In this document: one piece after another, positions 1-11,364 of the stretch
Numbering within the stretch: position 1 is the first letter of the stretch
How the letters are laid out: each line of letters opens with the position of its first letter
From: Panopea generosa
Taxonomy: Eukaryota > Mollusca > Bivalvia > Adapedonta > Hiatellidae
DNA length: 64,000 nucleotides
Direction: 5' to 3'
Assembly (NCBI GenBank): GCA_029582155.1
Contig: CM055901.1
Location: forward strand, 50,349,206-50,413,205
The notes under the pieces: generated by a model
Database searches by the model: none
What the model saw: the letters and a program-made list of their open reading frames with translations, nothing else
What the model was told of the DNA's origin: nothing
Position numbers and translations under genes: made by a program

Positions 1-2000
1 TCACTTATAGGGATTTGTAATGAGCAGATATGCTTTAAATTTTAAATAGTTTTTTTTTTTTTCACATGGATGCAAAAATGAAAATTTCAGTTTTCCCTAT
101 AACACTTCTATGTATAAAAGGTACCTTGCAGTATCCCTATATATCCCAGCCCCTTGATTTGCAGAATCTTCAATCCATCGCTAATGTAAGGGTAATTTAT
201 ATCATATATTGGTATGAACCAGTTTTGACAGAAAGGTTACTGAGAGGAAGATTTATGAAAATTTCCAGTTTTAACCATATTGCCTACTCCCCCTTGCCCA
301 TGGCCCCTTATGGAAATACAATCCTCTTTATTGAACAAAATCAAATTTACCACTATAAGACTATGCTTTAGATCTCAAACTGAACAGCATATTCACATAA
401 ATGGATGAAAAAATGAGAAAACTCACAGTCTTACAGGGCCTCTATATATCCCAGTGCCCCTTGACTTGTACAAACTTAAAACTATTAATCTTACCAAATA
501 TGAACAAATCTGACTGGACGATTGTTGAGAATAAGATTTTTGAAAATGTTCAATTTTAAACTTCTTGTGACCCCACCTGGCCCCTTTTTGTAAGTCGATC
601 CTTCTAATGAACAAAATCTTATTTGTTAGGACTAGAAGATGCTTCAGAACTCAAAATGAATAAAAAAAATCATAAATGGATGAAAAAAATAGAATTTTCC
701 ATTTTTCCACATTATTATTAAATAAAACTCCTCTTATACTGGGCCACTATAAATACAAGCCCCTTGATTTGTACAAACTTTAAACCCAAACTCATTGGGA
801 TAATCTATATTAAATATGAACATATTTGACTGACCGGTTGTTGCAAAGAAGATTTTTTAAAATTTTCTATTTTAACCCTTGTTTGACCCACCCTAGCTGG
901 CCCCTTACAGAAAGTCATCCTTACTGAACCAAATCTTTTTTTTTTTAAGATGCCTAAGAACTGAAATTGAATAGTAATTTTGCCCAAATGGATGAAAAAA
1001 AATTCTGTTTTCCAATAGTATATAATATCCCCATGTAAAATTCTAAGTCCCCTTACAGGTCCCACGCCATCACATAAGCCCTTCTGGTCTTCGGTAAGAA
1101 GCACTTGAAACAAAATTACTTTATTACTTTATAGTATTAAAAATCATAAATGGATGAAAAAAATAGAATTTTCCATTTTTCCGTAATATTCCTAAATAAA
1201 ACTCTTACAGGGCCCCTATAAATACAAGCCCCTTGATTTGTACAAACTTTAAACCCATACTCATTGGGATATTCTATATTAAAAAAGATTTTTTAATTTT
1301 TTTAATTTTAACCCTTTTTTGACCCGCCCTAGCTGGCCCCTTATGGAAAGTCAATTCTCCTTATTGAACCAAATCTTATTTTTTTAAGATGCCTCAAAAC
1401 TCAAATTGTGTATTAATTTTGCCCAAATGGATGAAAAAATTCTGTTTTCCAATAGTATATATCCCCATGTAAAATTCTAAGTCCCCTTACATGTCACATG
1501 CCATCACATAAGCCCTTCTGGTCTTTGGTAAGTAACACTTGAAACAAAATTACTTTATTACTTTATAGTATTAAAAATCATTAATGGATGAAAAAAATAG
1601 AATTTTCCATTTTTCCGTAATATTCCTAAATAAAACTCTTACAGGGCCCCTATAAATACAAGCCCCTTGATTTGTACAAACTTTAAACCCATACTCATTG
1701 GGATATTCTATATTAAAAAAGATTTTTTAATTTTTTTAATTTTAACCCTTTTTTGACCCGCCCTTAAGCTGGCCCCTTATGGAAAGTCAATTCTCCTTAT
1801 TGAACCAAATCTTATTTTCTAAGATGCCTCAAAACTCAAATTGTGTATTAATTTTGCCCAAATGGATGAAAAAATTCTGTTTTCCAACAGTATATATCCC
1901 CATGTAAAATTCTAAGTCCCCTTACAGGTCCCTTACAGGTCCCACACCATCACATAAGCCCTTCTGGTCTTTGGTTAGAAGCACTTGAAACAAAATTACT
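1..2000. repeat. Degenerate long-unit tandem repeat
   Basis: The anchor word atggatgaaaaaa (or close variants) recurs at 66, 401, 675, 988, 1150, 1427, 1583 and 1862. Shared blocks ccccttgatttgtacaaac, tagctggcccctta and ttattgaaccaaatctta lie between anchors. The first ~1 kb is diverged with spacing 274-335 bp. The last part holds two almost identical ~433-bp units (about 1130-1562 and 1563-1995) made of a ~160-bp and a ~277-bp subunit. Small open frames at 66-371, 423-614 and 805-1113 are by-products. The family is not recognised. The array starts at or before the window edge. Confidence 0.8.
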
Positions 2001-2040
2001 TTATTGCAAAATTTTCATGATTTATTAAGAGCTCTGAAAA

Positions 2041-2100
2041 AAAACATAATTGGGTGTGTGGGTGTGGGTGTGGTTTTTTTTTCTGGGGGGGGGGGGGGGG
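2041..2100. repeat. GT-rich tract and 16-base G run
   Basis: Positions 2052-2073 are a (gggtgt)n-like tract. Positions 2085-2100 are sixteen consecutive G. The tract directly abuts the end of the 433-bp repeat array. G-quadruplex formation is possible (inference), and read or assembly errors are common at such runs. Confidence 0.85.
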
Positions 2101-2334
2101 ATTTTGTGCCAGCAAAATGTTTGTAAAATGCCATTAACATGAATAATGATAAATGTTTAAACCAGACTTTATTCTACATGTTATTTATTTATAGTAAAGA
2201 CCAACTTGCAGAGTATTGAGTCACTTTATATTTTATTTTCAATAAAAATGAGTATGAACATTTAATGATAAAATGTAAAAAAAGTTGTATAAACTTTCGG
2301 GTCACGATTAAGCAAAATCCATTTATCCTGGTAA

Positions 2335-2460
2335 AGACGCTCTGTGAGAAACTTTGCCAGTTACTTGTTAGGATGGTGTTTTTTTTCTCAGATTAATTCT
2401 GAGATCTTCGTCCACCAATAAAGCTGGAGGCCTATTAAATGTGTATATGGCATTAAGCAC
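2335..2460 (+). mobile_element. SINE-B fragment, 5' truncated
   Basis: Contains tttgccagttacttg at ~2353-2367, then a degraded 'ccaccaataaagctgg' and 'gtatatggcattaa'. These match, in order, the core and tail of the complete SINE-B copy at 33243-33495 read on its own strand. The tRNA-like head is missing. Confidence 0.5.
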
Positions 2461-2660
2461 ATTTTCTCAATCTCTCCACAGAAAATGTCTGTATGATAAT
2501 ATTAACTGTTTATACAGATAAGTTACCACTGTTTTAAGTTGTCCATATGATCAATATGAAAACAGAAATGAATAATAAAAACAAAACAATTTAAATGAAA
2601 CTGATCATCTCTCAGTTTAATTCTGAACTTAACAGTTAATATCAACCAGATTATTTATAA

Positions 2661-3500
2661 ACAAGAGGGCCAAGATGGCCCTATATCGCTCACCTGACTG
2701 ACCTTGAGTCACCCAACTTAAGTAGATTATATAATACATAGACATTCAAAATTCCAGAAAAAACGAGATGGGCAAGTAGTTACAATTTTGATTTGTTTTG
2801 GAGATGTAACAGATGCGTAGAAGAGCTCAAACTTGGTAAAGATTCACCCATGGTAAATGTCAGTGACATTTCATCGAAATCAGGTCAGTAGATTCTGATA
2901 AGAAGGCTTTTGAAGTTTTTACTATAGCTGTGGATATGGTAAACTAGCACCTCACTGTGGTTGTCATGTTTTTTAACAAATCACAACGGCTTGAACAAAC
3001 TTGATAAATGGTCACCCAAGGAACATTTCTGTGAAATTGTTTTAAAATAGATCCAGTAGTTTCTGACAAGAAGAATTTTTAAGTTTTTACTATAGCTTAT
3101 ATAATAAACTTACCCCACCCCATGGCTGCCATGCTTTTTGACAAATCACTACGATTTGAACAAACTTGGTGAATAGTCCTCCAAGGAACAATTCTGTGAA
3201 ATTATTTTAAAATCGAGCCAGTAGTTTCTGACAAGAAGATTTTTCAAGTTTTTACTAATTAAACTTGCCACGCTCACTGGCGGCCATGTTTTTAGACAAA
3301 TCAAGATGGCTTGAACAAACATGATAGAGGGTCACCCGAGGAACATTTCTGTGAAGTTATATCAAAATTGGCCAAGTGGTTTCAGGAGAAGTTGTTAGAA
3401 GCTAAAAGTTAAAGATGGTTCACAGACGAAAAACGACAGACGACAGACACCAGGCGATCACAAAAGCTCACCTGTGAGCTTTCAGCTCAGGTGAGCTTAA
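2661..3500 (+). repeat. Dispersed bivalve repeat with terminal hairpin
   Basis: Starts acaagagggccaagatggcc and ends in a hairpin with 10-base arms: agctcacctg at 3465-3474 and caggtgagct at 3488-3497. The interior has about three degenerate ~155-165-bp units (gaacaaac at 2993, 3157 and 3311). I recognise the start and end as typical of an abundant repeat in bivalve genomes. A related end is at 46288-46332. The mode of mobility is unknown to me; no protein is encoded. Confidence 0.7.
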
Positions 3501-3501
3501 A

Positions 3502-3750
3502 AGCCTGGCCCTGTAAGCTGGGCTGGTAACACATTCTGACTGTCATTCCATCCGCCCGTCATGATTGATGGGTCTCATTGTCATTTGTCTATCATCACTG
3601 ATTCAAGTGGGAAAGTTATTAGTTACTTGCTGAGATGGGTGGTCCAGAGTACTGGTTAACCTTCCAGGATCCCAGGAAAGAATGACTATGTAAACTGATC
3701 GTCTGTTAACAGTCCATGACATCAAAATGACAGTAACTATATTCAAACAA
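3502..3750 (+). mobile_element. SINE-A, degenerate near full-length copy
   Basis: A decayed tRNA-like head (gcctggccctgtaagctggg) is followed by tgattcaagtgggaaagtta, ttagttacttgctgaga, actggttaaccttccagg and gatcgtctgttaac. These match the complete copy at 25121-25425 in order. It sits directly after the hairpin-ended repeat, so the two insertions adjoin. Confidence 0.7.
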
Positions 3751-4368
3751 ACTTCAAACAGACCATTTATAAACAATGTTGATCCAGTCTTATCAACCTC
3801 TACACCATGTGCCTCTCAGTCAGTAAGTTTGTTATTAAAACCCCTTCCTAACAGTAATAGAATGATTCTAACACATGAGTAGTTAAAATATTATCGAAAT
3901 ATGTTTTGGGTGACATGCACTTAAACATTAAACAAAACCATTAAAATCGCCTGTCAAACCATTAAAACTAAAACCATCAATGTTACAATCAGAATTCTCT
4001 GAAGAAACCTTAAAAGTTTTAAATGAGTTTCCAACACCAGCCTTCCTCCTGCCCATATTTCAGTTCTATTGTTTTATACAGCTTTCTTCTGAATCAATAA
4101 AACAAATTAGAAAGAAAGGAACCATCAATATAGAATGAAAGGTCCTTATTACCAAATGAGAAATATTTCCCATCTCCAGGGAGAAAATTTGCAACCATTA
4201 CAGCTTCAGCTGATTTAATCGTGGGTGTAAACTTCTTACACAATTTTCCATATTCTGAATTCCCAACCTTAACAAGTCACTAAAATGTATGTATTAAATT
4301 AAAAAAAATATAAATAAATCATTAGATCTGGTGTCTGAGTACGAGTTAATGAAAATTGATGAATTAAA
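3751..4368. other. AT-rich DNA, nothing recognised
   Basis: No long open frame, array or element boundary seen. Several aaaccattaaaac-like short direct repeats occur near 3940-3975. Confidence 0.6.
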
Positions 4369-4791
4369 GCCTTAAGGCCTTTTTCCATGACGCGTATTTT
4401 TGTGACGGTTTTGGTGCCTAAATCATAGAGGTTTGTATGCGCAGAACAGGCGCTGCTTTTGTAAAAATCGCTTTACAATATCTAGCATACTTTCGTTTCC
4501 ACCGGAGCAGATTTCTGCGCTGACTAATTACCGCACGGACAAAAGTCGTCAGTATAGGCGATTTTCTACGCTTGCCTGCATGTATAATGCGTGGAAATTC
4601 ACTTTGGATGGGCACTACACAATAAATACATGTGTATTTCCATGCATGTACCTCTATAAACTCTGCTCAGACAATCTGTATCATGGAAATTGATTGTATG
4701 TGCGTCTGTTAATACTGCGTGACAAAAAGTAGCTTAGGGAAAAAAACAGCACAGCAAAAATTACACTATGGAAAACGGGCTTAAGGTTTTT
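4369..4791. mobile_element. MITE candidate with ~22-bp inverted ends
   Basis: The left end reads gccttaaggcctttttccat. The right end, reverse complemented, reads accttaagcccgttttccat. The ~420-bp interior is much richer in CpG (gacgcg, tgcgcag, accgcacgg, gtcgtc) than its surroundings. Overlapping frames at 4433-4693 (+) and 4418-4615 (-) are both open, which fits a young non-coding insert rather than two genes. Target-site duplication is not clear; TTAA occurs at both ends. Confidence 0.55.
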
Positions 4792-5439
4792 GGCAGTTTT
4801 TTAAAAGGGTAATAACTTCTTTTATTGTTAATATAATCTATGTCATCACTACAGCAAGTTCTCTCTTCAATCCCTCAATTAATTCACATACAACAATGCC
4901 ACACACAAGCCAATTCTGTAATACAATGTTGTTAAATCTATTACAATGCTGTGCAAAAAACGTCGCCTCTTATGTGAAGACATTCACATTTTCCAAGTTA
5001 AGAATATTTTATGTAAAAGATCTTCAGTGCATGCAGCATTTGCTCATGCAATTTTAAGCAGGTTTGTCATTAAACAAAGGAAACAACCCGACTAATGTGA
5101 CACAGGATTTGACAATCTTGCAGAGATGAATGTTCCACGGCATGAAACAGGAATGACAGGGGGGGTTAAAAAACATGCACGTTTTCTGCAAAGTCTGAGG
5201 TAATTTAATAACTGAGTCATTGGCCATTAAAATTGTTTCTCTCTTTTTTTTGATAAAGTCTAACTCGCCTTGGCAATTAAAATATAACAAATTAATAGAA
5301 TTTGTTTTTCCCTTGGGATGATTTGTCATATAGAGGCTTGCATAATACTTTCAAATTATCAATTATTTTTTAATGCTATTTCGCAATAGTTCTTATTTCT
5401 CTCTGCTTCTTCAAAAACAGCATCGGCAAAAGCAAAACA
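4792..5439. other. Unassigned AT-rich DNA
   Basis: A minus-strand frame of 91 codons (5329-5054) contains several cysteines but has no splice context or recognisable motif. No other structure seen. Confidence 0.5.
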
Positions 5440-6030
5440 AAATAAGAGAGCCATGGGCATGCGGTCACTCGCCTGGGCCAAGCATGTCATTTTTTGACAA
5501 AGATCTCCCCTTTAATACTCCTCACAACTATTTAAGATATTAGCGGTCACTTTAGAGATACAATCAGATTTGTTTCAGATTCCAAATATTAATTTTAAGA
5601 ATTTAAGTATAAAACTATCAAGATATGAATTATAATACCAAGGGTTCAATTTTGAACCTGCCAGTACAGACGTATGAGTGAACATTGCCTCATTATGGTG
5701 AACATTAAATTTTGTGGAACATTTTTTTAAAATCTCTCCTAGGTGTTGCTGAACATGTTGGCTGAATGTCATTCCAAAATCTGTCAAGTGGTTTACAGGA
5801 TATAGAGCGGACATGAAATTTCGTAGTCATTTCTGACCTAGAAGTGTGACCGGGACCTTTGAACTACGGGCCCAGGCCTTGCACGTCACTTTGTCTCATT
5901 ATTGTGAACATGTTATTTTAACACTCTTCTATGCGTGAGAAGATATAGCCCGGATGGTCACATGCATATACACCAAATGGCCATTGTTATGACTATGTCG
6001 AGCTCTGTGACCGCAAGCATGTTCAACAAT
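5440..6030 (+). repeat. Dispersed repeat, 'gtgaacatgtt/agagcggaca' type
   Basis: Two internal degenerate units share tcattatggtgaacatt / tcattattgtgaacatg and atatagagcggacatga / atatagcccggatggtc. The text 'gtgaccgggacctttgaactacgggcccaggccttgcacgtcac' type of segment (5848-5890) resembles a repeat class widespread in bivalves. Non-coding; the minus frame 5814-5575 is incidental. Confidence 0.5.
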
Positions 6031-6211
6031 GAGTTAGCTATCAATGTTAGCCATTTTAGCCATACTGACGCTACATATCATTGCTTCTTCAAATAAACAA
6101 ATTTTTAACTGGTAATTATATTTACCCCAAACTTTGATGGACGCAATACTAGTTGTCATAATTTCACAGGCTCTGCAACCCTTCCCAAATCAATTAAATG
6201 AAAAGAAAGTT

Positions 6212-6342
6212 CGATTGATTGATTGAATATTTAGTGTCATTTTTATGTCATCAAAGGTCAACAGAAGATCAGTTAACCTAAACACTGTTTCCAGGGATCC
6301 TGTCTAGGAAGGTTAACCAGTACTCGAGCACACCCCAAAAAA
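6212..6342 (-). mobile_element. SINE-A, 3' half only
   Basis: Opens on the plus strand with a gattgattgattgaat tail, then the segments for 'gatcagttaacctaa' and 'ccagtactcgagcacacccc'. It stops before the core and tRNA head. This is the 5'-truncated form expected of retrotransposed copies on the minus strand. Confidence 0.75.
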
Positions 6343-6364
6343 GAAAGAATCATCTACTCTCTTT

Positions 6365-6545
6365 TTTTATTGGACTTATTGCCATTTTCAACACATTTCA
6401 GGTTTTATATACATGTATATGGCATTCCCCAAGTAACCGGCAAAACTATCTCACATTGATTTTTATGACTGAGTTGGACTTGAACCTGCAACCTCAATGG
6501 TGAGAGATCGAGAGATGATGCCTTAAATCACTTGACCACAAAACA
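6365..6545 (-). mobile_element. SINE-B, internally deleted copy
   Basis: Read on plus: gccattttcaacacatttca, atggcat, caagtaaccggcaaaac, ttggacttgaacctgcaacc, then cacttgaccacaaa. The box-B-like element and the tRNA end are present, but ~50 bp of the middle seen in 33243-33495 is missing. Confidence 0.65.
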
Positions 6546-7570
6546 GAATAATTACAAAATAATGTGACACAAGTGAAATATATGCAAGCATTTTGGAAAA
6601 ATCTTAATTAAAACTTTCTGCTGTTCAGTCTAATTTCTTAGCCAAACAAAAGTTATGTTCAAATTATTTTAAATACACTATTTGGCCATTGGTTGTTCTT
6701 GTTATTTTTAATTTTTTAAACATCAATTACAACTGGGATGCTTTTTATTCAATGTAACCCTGTAGACCAGTCATCTTCCCATAGACCGGCTGAATTGATG
6801 GCCAGCTGAGTAGGTTGCTAGCATCTCAATATTTTGCCAATCTAGATAGCAGGGGGGAATGGAACCAAATAAATCACTGCCTAAGTCTGACATTTTGTCT
6901 GTGACTAATTAATCAAATGCTTGTGGAGGAAGTCTTTTGTTTGGGATACTTTTCTTCCAATTATCTTCTCCTGGCCATACATTTCTGTCACTTAACATTT
7001 CAATCTATTCTTTCATCACTTCTTCACTCTCCAATTACTGCTCTTTTATAGGGAACCATAGGTTGAATTGTAATTTTTATTCAAGGAATATAAATCTATA
7101 TTTTTATTTCCTGCCCATTTATAGATGCAAGTTTGTTTGATGGACCTGGCGTCAATTCCAATCCGGTTTCTAATTCATTGTTTATTGTATTCACTTTTGC
7201 ACTTTTTTTATATATACTCTTTACATTGTTGACAAAATTAATGGACTCTGCTTCAGGCCTTTTATTGCTTTGAAAATACTTCCTGCATTCTGTCTGCTGT
7301 TAAACACAGCAATTGTTACCCATTCCAGCTTTCTTTTAACATTATATATCCAGCTTTTACTGAGAATGAGATAAGGCCATATTAAATTAATTGCTAGATT
7401 TGCCTCCCCACTCCTTCCCCCCATTTTTTTAACCATCCATACATATTTTACTGCAAAAAAAACCCCAACAACTAATGATAACAGAACCAAAATTTACCTT
7501 AACGCCCTGTATTTTAAACCTTTTGATATTTAAGTGATTTTCTTGCATTTCATGCCTAACACGCATTTCC
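6546..7570. other. AT-rich DNA, possible old coding relic
   Basis: A minus-strand frame of 89 codons (7490-7221) and a plus-strand frame (6937-7140) are open. Neither has a recognised motif or splice signals. I see no support for a gene. Confidence 0.45.
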
Positions 7571-7646
7571 GTTTTTAGATTCTGAAAAATAAAAAATAAA
7601 ATTGCACCGTTTTTAGATTCTGAAAAATAAAAAATAAAATTGCACC
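7571..7646. repeat. 38-bp direct duplication
   Basis: gtttttagattctgaaaaat begins at 7571 and again at 7609. The two 38-bp copies are nearly identical. Confidence 0.9.
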
Positions 7647-7685
7647 TGAGCCCTGTTTGGACACAATTTTGACTGAAAATCACAA

Positions 7686-8262
7686 CTTATCACAGCTTAA
7701 TGAGTCCATGTGAATAAATCAAGGAATTAACTTATCACAGTCTAATGAGTCCATGTGAATAAATCAAGGAATTAACTTATCATAGCCTAATGAGTCCATG
7801 CGAATAAATAAAGGAATTAACTTATCATAGCCTAACGAGTCCATGTGAATAAATCAGAGAATTAACTTATCATAGCCTAACAAGTCCATGTGAATAAATC
7901 AAAGAATTAACTTATCATAGCCTAATGAGTCCATGTGAATAAATCAAGGAATTAACTTATCATAGCCTAATGAGTCCATGTGAATAAATCAAAGAATTAA
8001 CTTATTACTGCCCAATGAGTCCATGTGAATAAATTAAGGAATTAACTTATCATAGCGTAACGAGTCCATGTTGATAAATCAAGGAATTAACTTATCATGG
8101 CCTAATGAGTCCATGTGAATAAATCAAGGAATTAACTTATCATAGCCTAACGAGTCCATGTGAATAAATCAAGGAATTAACTTATCATAGCCTAACGAGT
8201 CCATGTGAATAAATCAAGGAATTAACTTATCATAGCCTAACGAGTCCATGTGAATAAATCCT
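7686..8262. repeat. 45-bp minisatellite, ~13 copies
   Basis: Monomer starts cttatcatagcctaatgagt at 7686, 7731, 7776 and so on every 45 bp to 8226, with the last copy partial. Copies are about 90% alike. Differences cluster at taatgag/taacgag and aaatcaagg/aaatcaaag. In-frame stops occur in each copy, so it is non-coding despite a period divisible by three. Confidence 0.95.
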
Positions 8263-8340
8263 ATTTACTTTACAGTTTAAATATTTTTGCTTCTCACTTT
8301 AATAGCTCATAAAAAATATTCATCAGAGAATTTGATCAGG

Positions 8341-8351
8341 CCCCCCCCCCC
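8341..8351. repeat. C11 homopolymer
   Basis: Eleven consecutive C. The following ~600 bp (8352-8955) is plain AT-rich DNA with no feature seen. Confidence 0.9.
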
Positions 8352-8955
8352 TTGTCTCCATATTTCTATTCCAATTCCAGATAAAAATCAGTTTCATTTT
8401 TTAGAATGCCAAATTACAGTCAAGTTGCATTCCTGACATCTGCCAGTGAGAATGATGTCAAAGACCTTCGCTTGTCATTTGTAATGAGTTATTTTTCTGT
8501 TCAAATCTAAAATTTCTGGAAATTTGGTCTGCAATTGTTATAATAACTTAGGTATTGGGGTTAACAAGTTTAAAGTAGCCAAATGGAAAAGTTTTGTATC
8601 AAAATTATGTCTTGTTAACTGAAAGATGTTCAAAATAACTGCTATTAAACTTCAAAATAAAAAATTTCAGTTTTTCACCAGACTGATATTAGGTGTTACA
8701 TACTGGGTATATAATCAATAGATAATCAAAATGTTTGTTTCTAAGTTACATAATCTAAAAAGCAAATAACCTGTTATATTAGGCGATTTGACTTGAACAA
8801 AAATCATAACTCTCTGCCTTACAGAGTCATTAAAATCTAAAACAATGTTCATGTCACAAATTCTCATATTTCAAATTTAATAATAAGGATAGAAAAGGTC
8901 GTAACTTGTTTTTATTAAATTCAGAAAAGTCACCTTGGCAAACTTAGGACAAAAA

Positions 8956-9940
8956 TGGACAAATTTAAGCAAATCATAGGCAATTCATGACAGCAATGAA
9001 AATCGAAAGGCAAATTCATGACAACAAAAGAATGTCAAAGGCAAATTCAGGACAGCAATGGAGAGTCAAAGGCTAATTCAGGACAGCAATGAAAACTTGA
9101 AGGAAAATTCCTGACAACAAATGAAAGTTAAAGGCAAATTCAGAACAGTAATGGAGAGTCAAAGGCAAATTTAGGACAGCAATGGAGAGTCAAAGGCAAA
9201 TTCAGAACAGTAATGGAGAGTCAAAGGCAAATTTAGGACAGTAATGGGCAAACTCAGGAAAATCAAAGGCAAATTCAGGATAGCAATGGGCCAGTAAGGC
9301 ACAAACCCAGGAAAGCCATGGGCAAACTCAGGATAATCAAAAGCAAATTCAGAACAGCAATGGGTAAGCAAGGCACAAACCCAGGAAAGCCATGGGCAAA
9401 CTCAGGAAAGTCAAAGGCAAATTCAGGACAGCAATGGGCCAGCGAGGCACAGACCCAGGAAAGTCATGTGCAAACTCAGGGTAGTCAAAGGCATATTCTG
9501 GACAGCAATGGACCAGAAAGGCACAAACCCAGGAAAGCCATGGGCAAACTCAGGAAAGTCAAAGGCAAATTCAGGAGAGCAATGGGCCAGTAAGGCACAG
9601 CCCAGGAAAGCCATGGGCAAACTCAGGAAAGTCAAAGGCAAATTCAGGAGAGCAATGGGCCAGTAAGGCACAGCCCAGGAAAGCCATGGGCAAACTTAGG
9701 GTAGTCAAAGGCAAATTCAGAACAGCAATAGGTAGACTAAGAAAAAAAAAAAAAGCAAATTCAGGACAATATTAGGTACACTCAGAAAACCCATGGGCAA
9801 ACTATGAACAAGCATGGGCCATAGGCAAATGTCAGAGAGACATGGACCAACTCAGGAAAGTTAATTCAGCCATGAGCAACACAGAAATACTTTGAGCAAA
9901 GTAAAGACAGGCATGGGCAAAATCACGTCCCCATGGACAA
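8956..9940. repeat. Minisatellite with 31-bp and 74-bp nested units
   Basis: From ~8990 to 9250 the unit is ~31 bp (gagagtcaaaggcaaatt). From ~9250 to 9720 the same unit is joined to a ~43-bp partner (ggcacaaacccaggaaagcc) giving a 73-74-bp unit; gccatgggcaaact lies at 9315, 9389, 9463, 9537, 9610 and 9683. The tail to ~9940 is degenerate. Frames at 9318-9593 (+), 9466-9666 (+), 9371-9171 (-) and 9671-9423 (-) are all open because the monomer lacks stops, so none is called as a gene. Confidence 0.9.
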
Positions 9941-10090
9941 AATTTTTAGCCACACAAAAGAAAAGAAAAAATCCACATAAAAGCTGTTTTTAAGAGTCTA
10001 GAAACAGCCACTTTATTATTTTTCAACTGCTTTTTAACCGTCCATATAAATTACTAACCCTAAACCCTAGACACATAACTACCCATTTGT

Positions 10091-10410
10091 GTGCACATGA
10101 GCAAACTCAGGACAGTAATAGGCAACTTCAGGTCATCCATGGCCATATTTAAGACAATCAAGAGCAAACTCAGGAAATTCAGAACAACAATGGGCAAACT
10201 TGGGACAGTCATGGGGAAACAATGGGCAAACTTGGGACAGTCATGGGAAAACAATGGGCAAACTTGGGACAGTCATGGGGAAACAATGGGCAAACTTGGG
10301 ACAGTCATGGGGAAACAATGGGCAAACTTGGGACAGTCATGGGAAAACAATGGGCAAACTTGGGACAGTCATGGGGAAAACAATGGACAAACTTGGGACA
10401 GCATTTAGAC
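10091..10410. repeat. 32-bp minisatellite, ~7 ordered copies
   Basis: caatgggcaaacttgggaca begins at 10188, 10220, 10252, 10284, 10316, 10348 and 10381 (32, 32, 32, 32, 32 and 33 bp). Diverged units precede it from ~10091. It shares words (caatgggcaaact) with the array at 8956-9940, so both probably have one origin. The period is not a multiple of three and the unit is stop-free, so all three plus frames are open. Confidence 0.95.
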
Positions 10411-10606
10411 TTGTGATGTGAAATCGCTTTTAGTCTTTTGAGACAATGCATTTGTAGACCATTTCCAGAAAGTTACAATACTTAAACAGAAATTTAATTA
10501 GAACATCATTATATAAACGTAGGTCAATAAGACAAGAACAGATCATTATTTTGTGGAAATAATGTCTAGCCAAATAATTTACTGCTAATTTTTCTTCTTA
10601 TTTTAG

Positions 10607-10675
10607 ATACTGAGACTGGTTGACTCACTTTTCATCAAGAATCGGGCTACAGAAAACAGTGACCTTAGCTGCTAG
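10607..10675 (+). CDS. Candidate terminal exon (22 codons), unassigned
   Basis: A strong acceptor (tttttcttcttattttag, ending 10606) is followed by an open frame of 22 codons. It reads ILRLVDSLFIKNRATENS plus four more residues and ends at TAG 10673-10675. The block from here to ~10880 is richer in GC than its surroundings. The same region can be read in other ways: a plus frame from ATG 10698 contains two N-glycosylation-type sites, and the minus strand has a G|GTGAGA donor at 10810/10809. These readings conflict, so only the splice-like acceptor and the composition shift are observed; coding is inference. Confidence 0.2.
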   Translation: MLRLVDSLFIKNRATENSDLSC

Positions 10676-11144
10676 ACTGAAAACTTGATTGAAGTTATGG
10701 GTGGAGGAGAGCAACAATCAAGAGCATGGAACCAGTCTGCTGGAGAGACATATGATCCTTGCCAATGGAACATTACTACGCCAGTCAAATTGGGAAACAC
10801 AGTTCTCACCATTGGTCTGGTGGGGTGGGGGCCAGGAACCAGACCTGAATGCAGACCTTAATAAGTGTTCTTATCATTAGCCAGCAAAACATCTATTAAT
10901 GTGACTAGAAGGTTAATATTTTCCAAAGCTGAACACTTAAAGGAATAAAATCCTCACACTAAATGACCATTTATAAGCAAATTTTAAATCAATACATTTT
11001 CAATATTTTCACTGCGAGATGAGTAATTTCCACAGCAGACAGTATTTGCTCCTACCACAGTATGTACCCAATGGTTTAATGGAGTTTAAATCAATGATCT
11101 GTGTAGCAAACAGCAGTACAAATTTATGTAAATGGCATATTTAC

Positions 11145-11328
11145 CATAAAATGATGGATTGGATATGATATTAGACGTGGGGTAATCAGAAGAATCAATA
11201 GAAGTCTTGTTGAAGGAAACAGAAAGTGCTGCTTCAAGTGGACTCAGCATGATAATCCAGATAAACTGTGACAGGCACATGGAGGTGGTGCTTTTACAAG
11301 ACTTGGTCACTAAATTGATATAGGGCAT
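11145..11328 (-). CDS. Candidate signal-peptide first exon, unassigned
   Basis: On the minus strand an open frame can start at ATG 11326-11328, or better at ATG 11278-11280. The second start gives MCLSQFIWIIMLSPLEAALS, which looks like a signal peptide: a hydrophobic stretch FIWIIML, then AALS before a polar segment (small residues at -3 and -1). An N-glycosylation-type NKT follows. The frame runs 45 codons from this Met and reaches TATG|GTAAAT, an acceptable donor, at 11145/11144, leaving phase 1. A possible downstream 35-nt exon is 10844-10810, with acceptor attcag and donor G|GTGAGA. It would keep the frame open (12 codons). The protein family is not recognised. It could be a chance ORF. 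Confidence 0.3.
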
Positions 11329-11364
11329 CCACTAATGTTTTTTATTTTGCCAGTTCTATAAAAT

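Noticed and set aside
4418..4693. Overlapping plus and minus frames of 86 and 65 codons
   Set aside because: Inside a MITE candidate with inverted ends; no exon borders.
7221..7490. 89-codon minus frame resembling a retroelement relic
   Set aside because: No reverse transcriptase, integrase or transposase motif could be found in any frame.
9318..9671. Lys/Gly/Gln-rich frames in the 74-bp array
   Set aside because: Minisatellite by-products, open on both strands.
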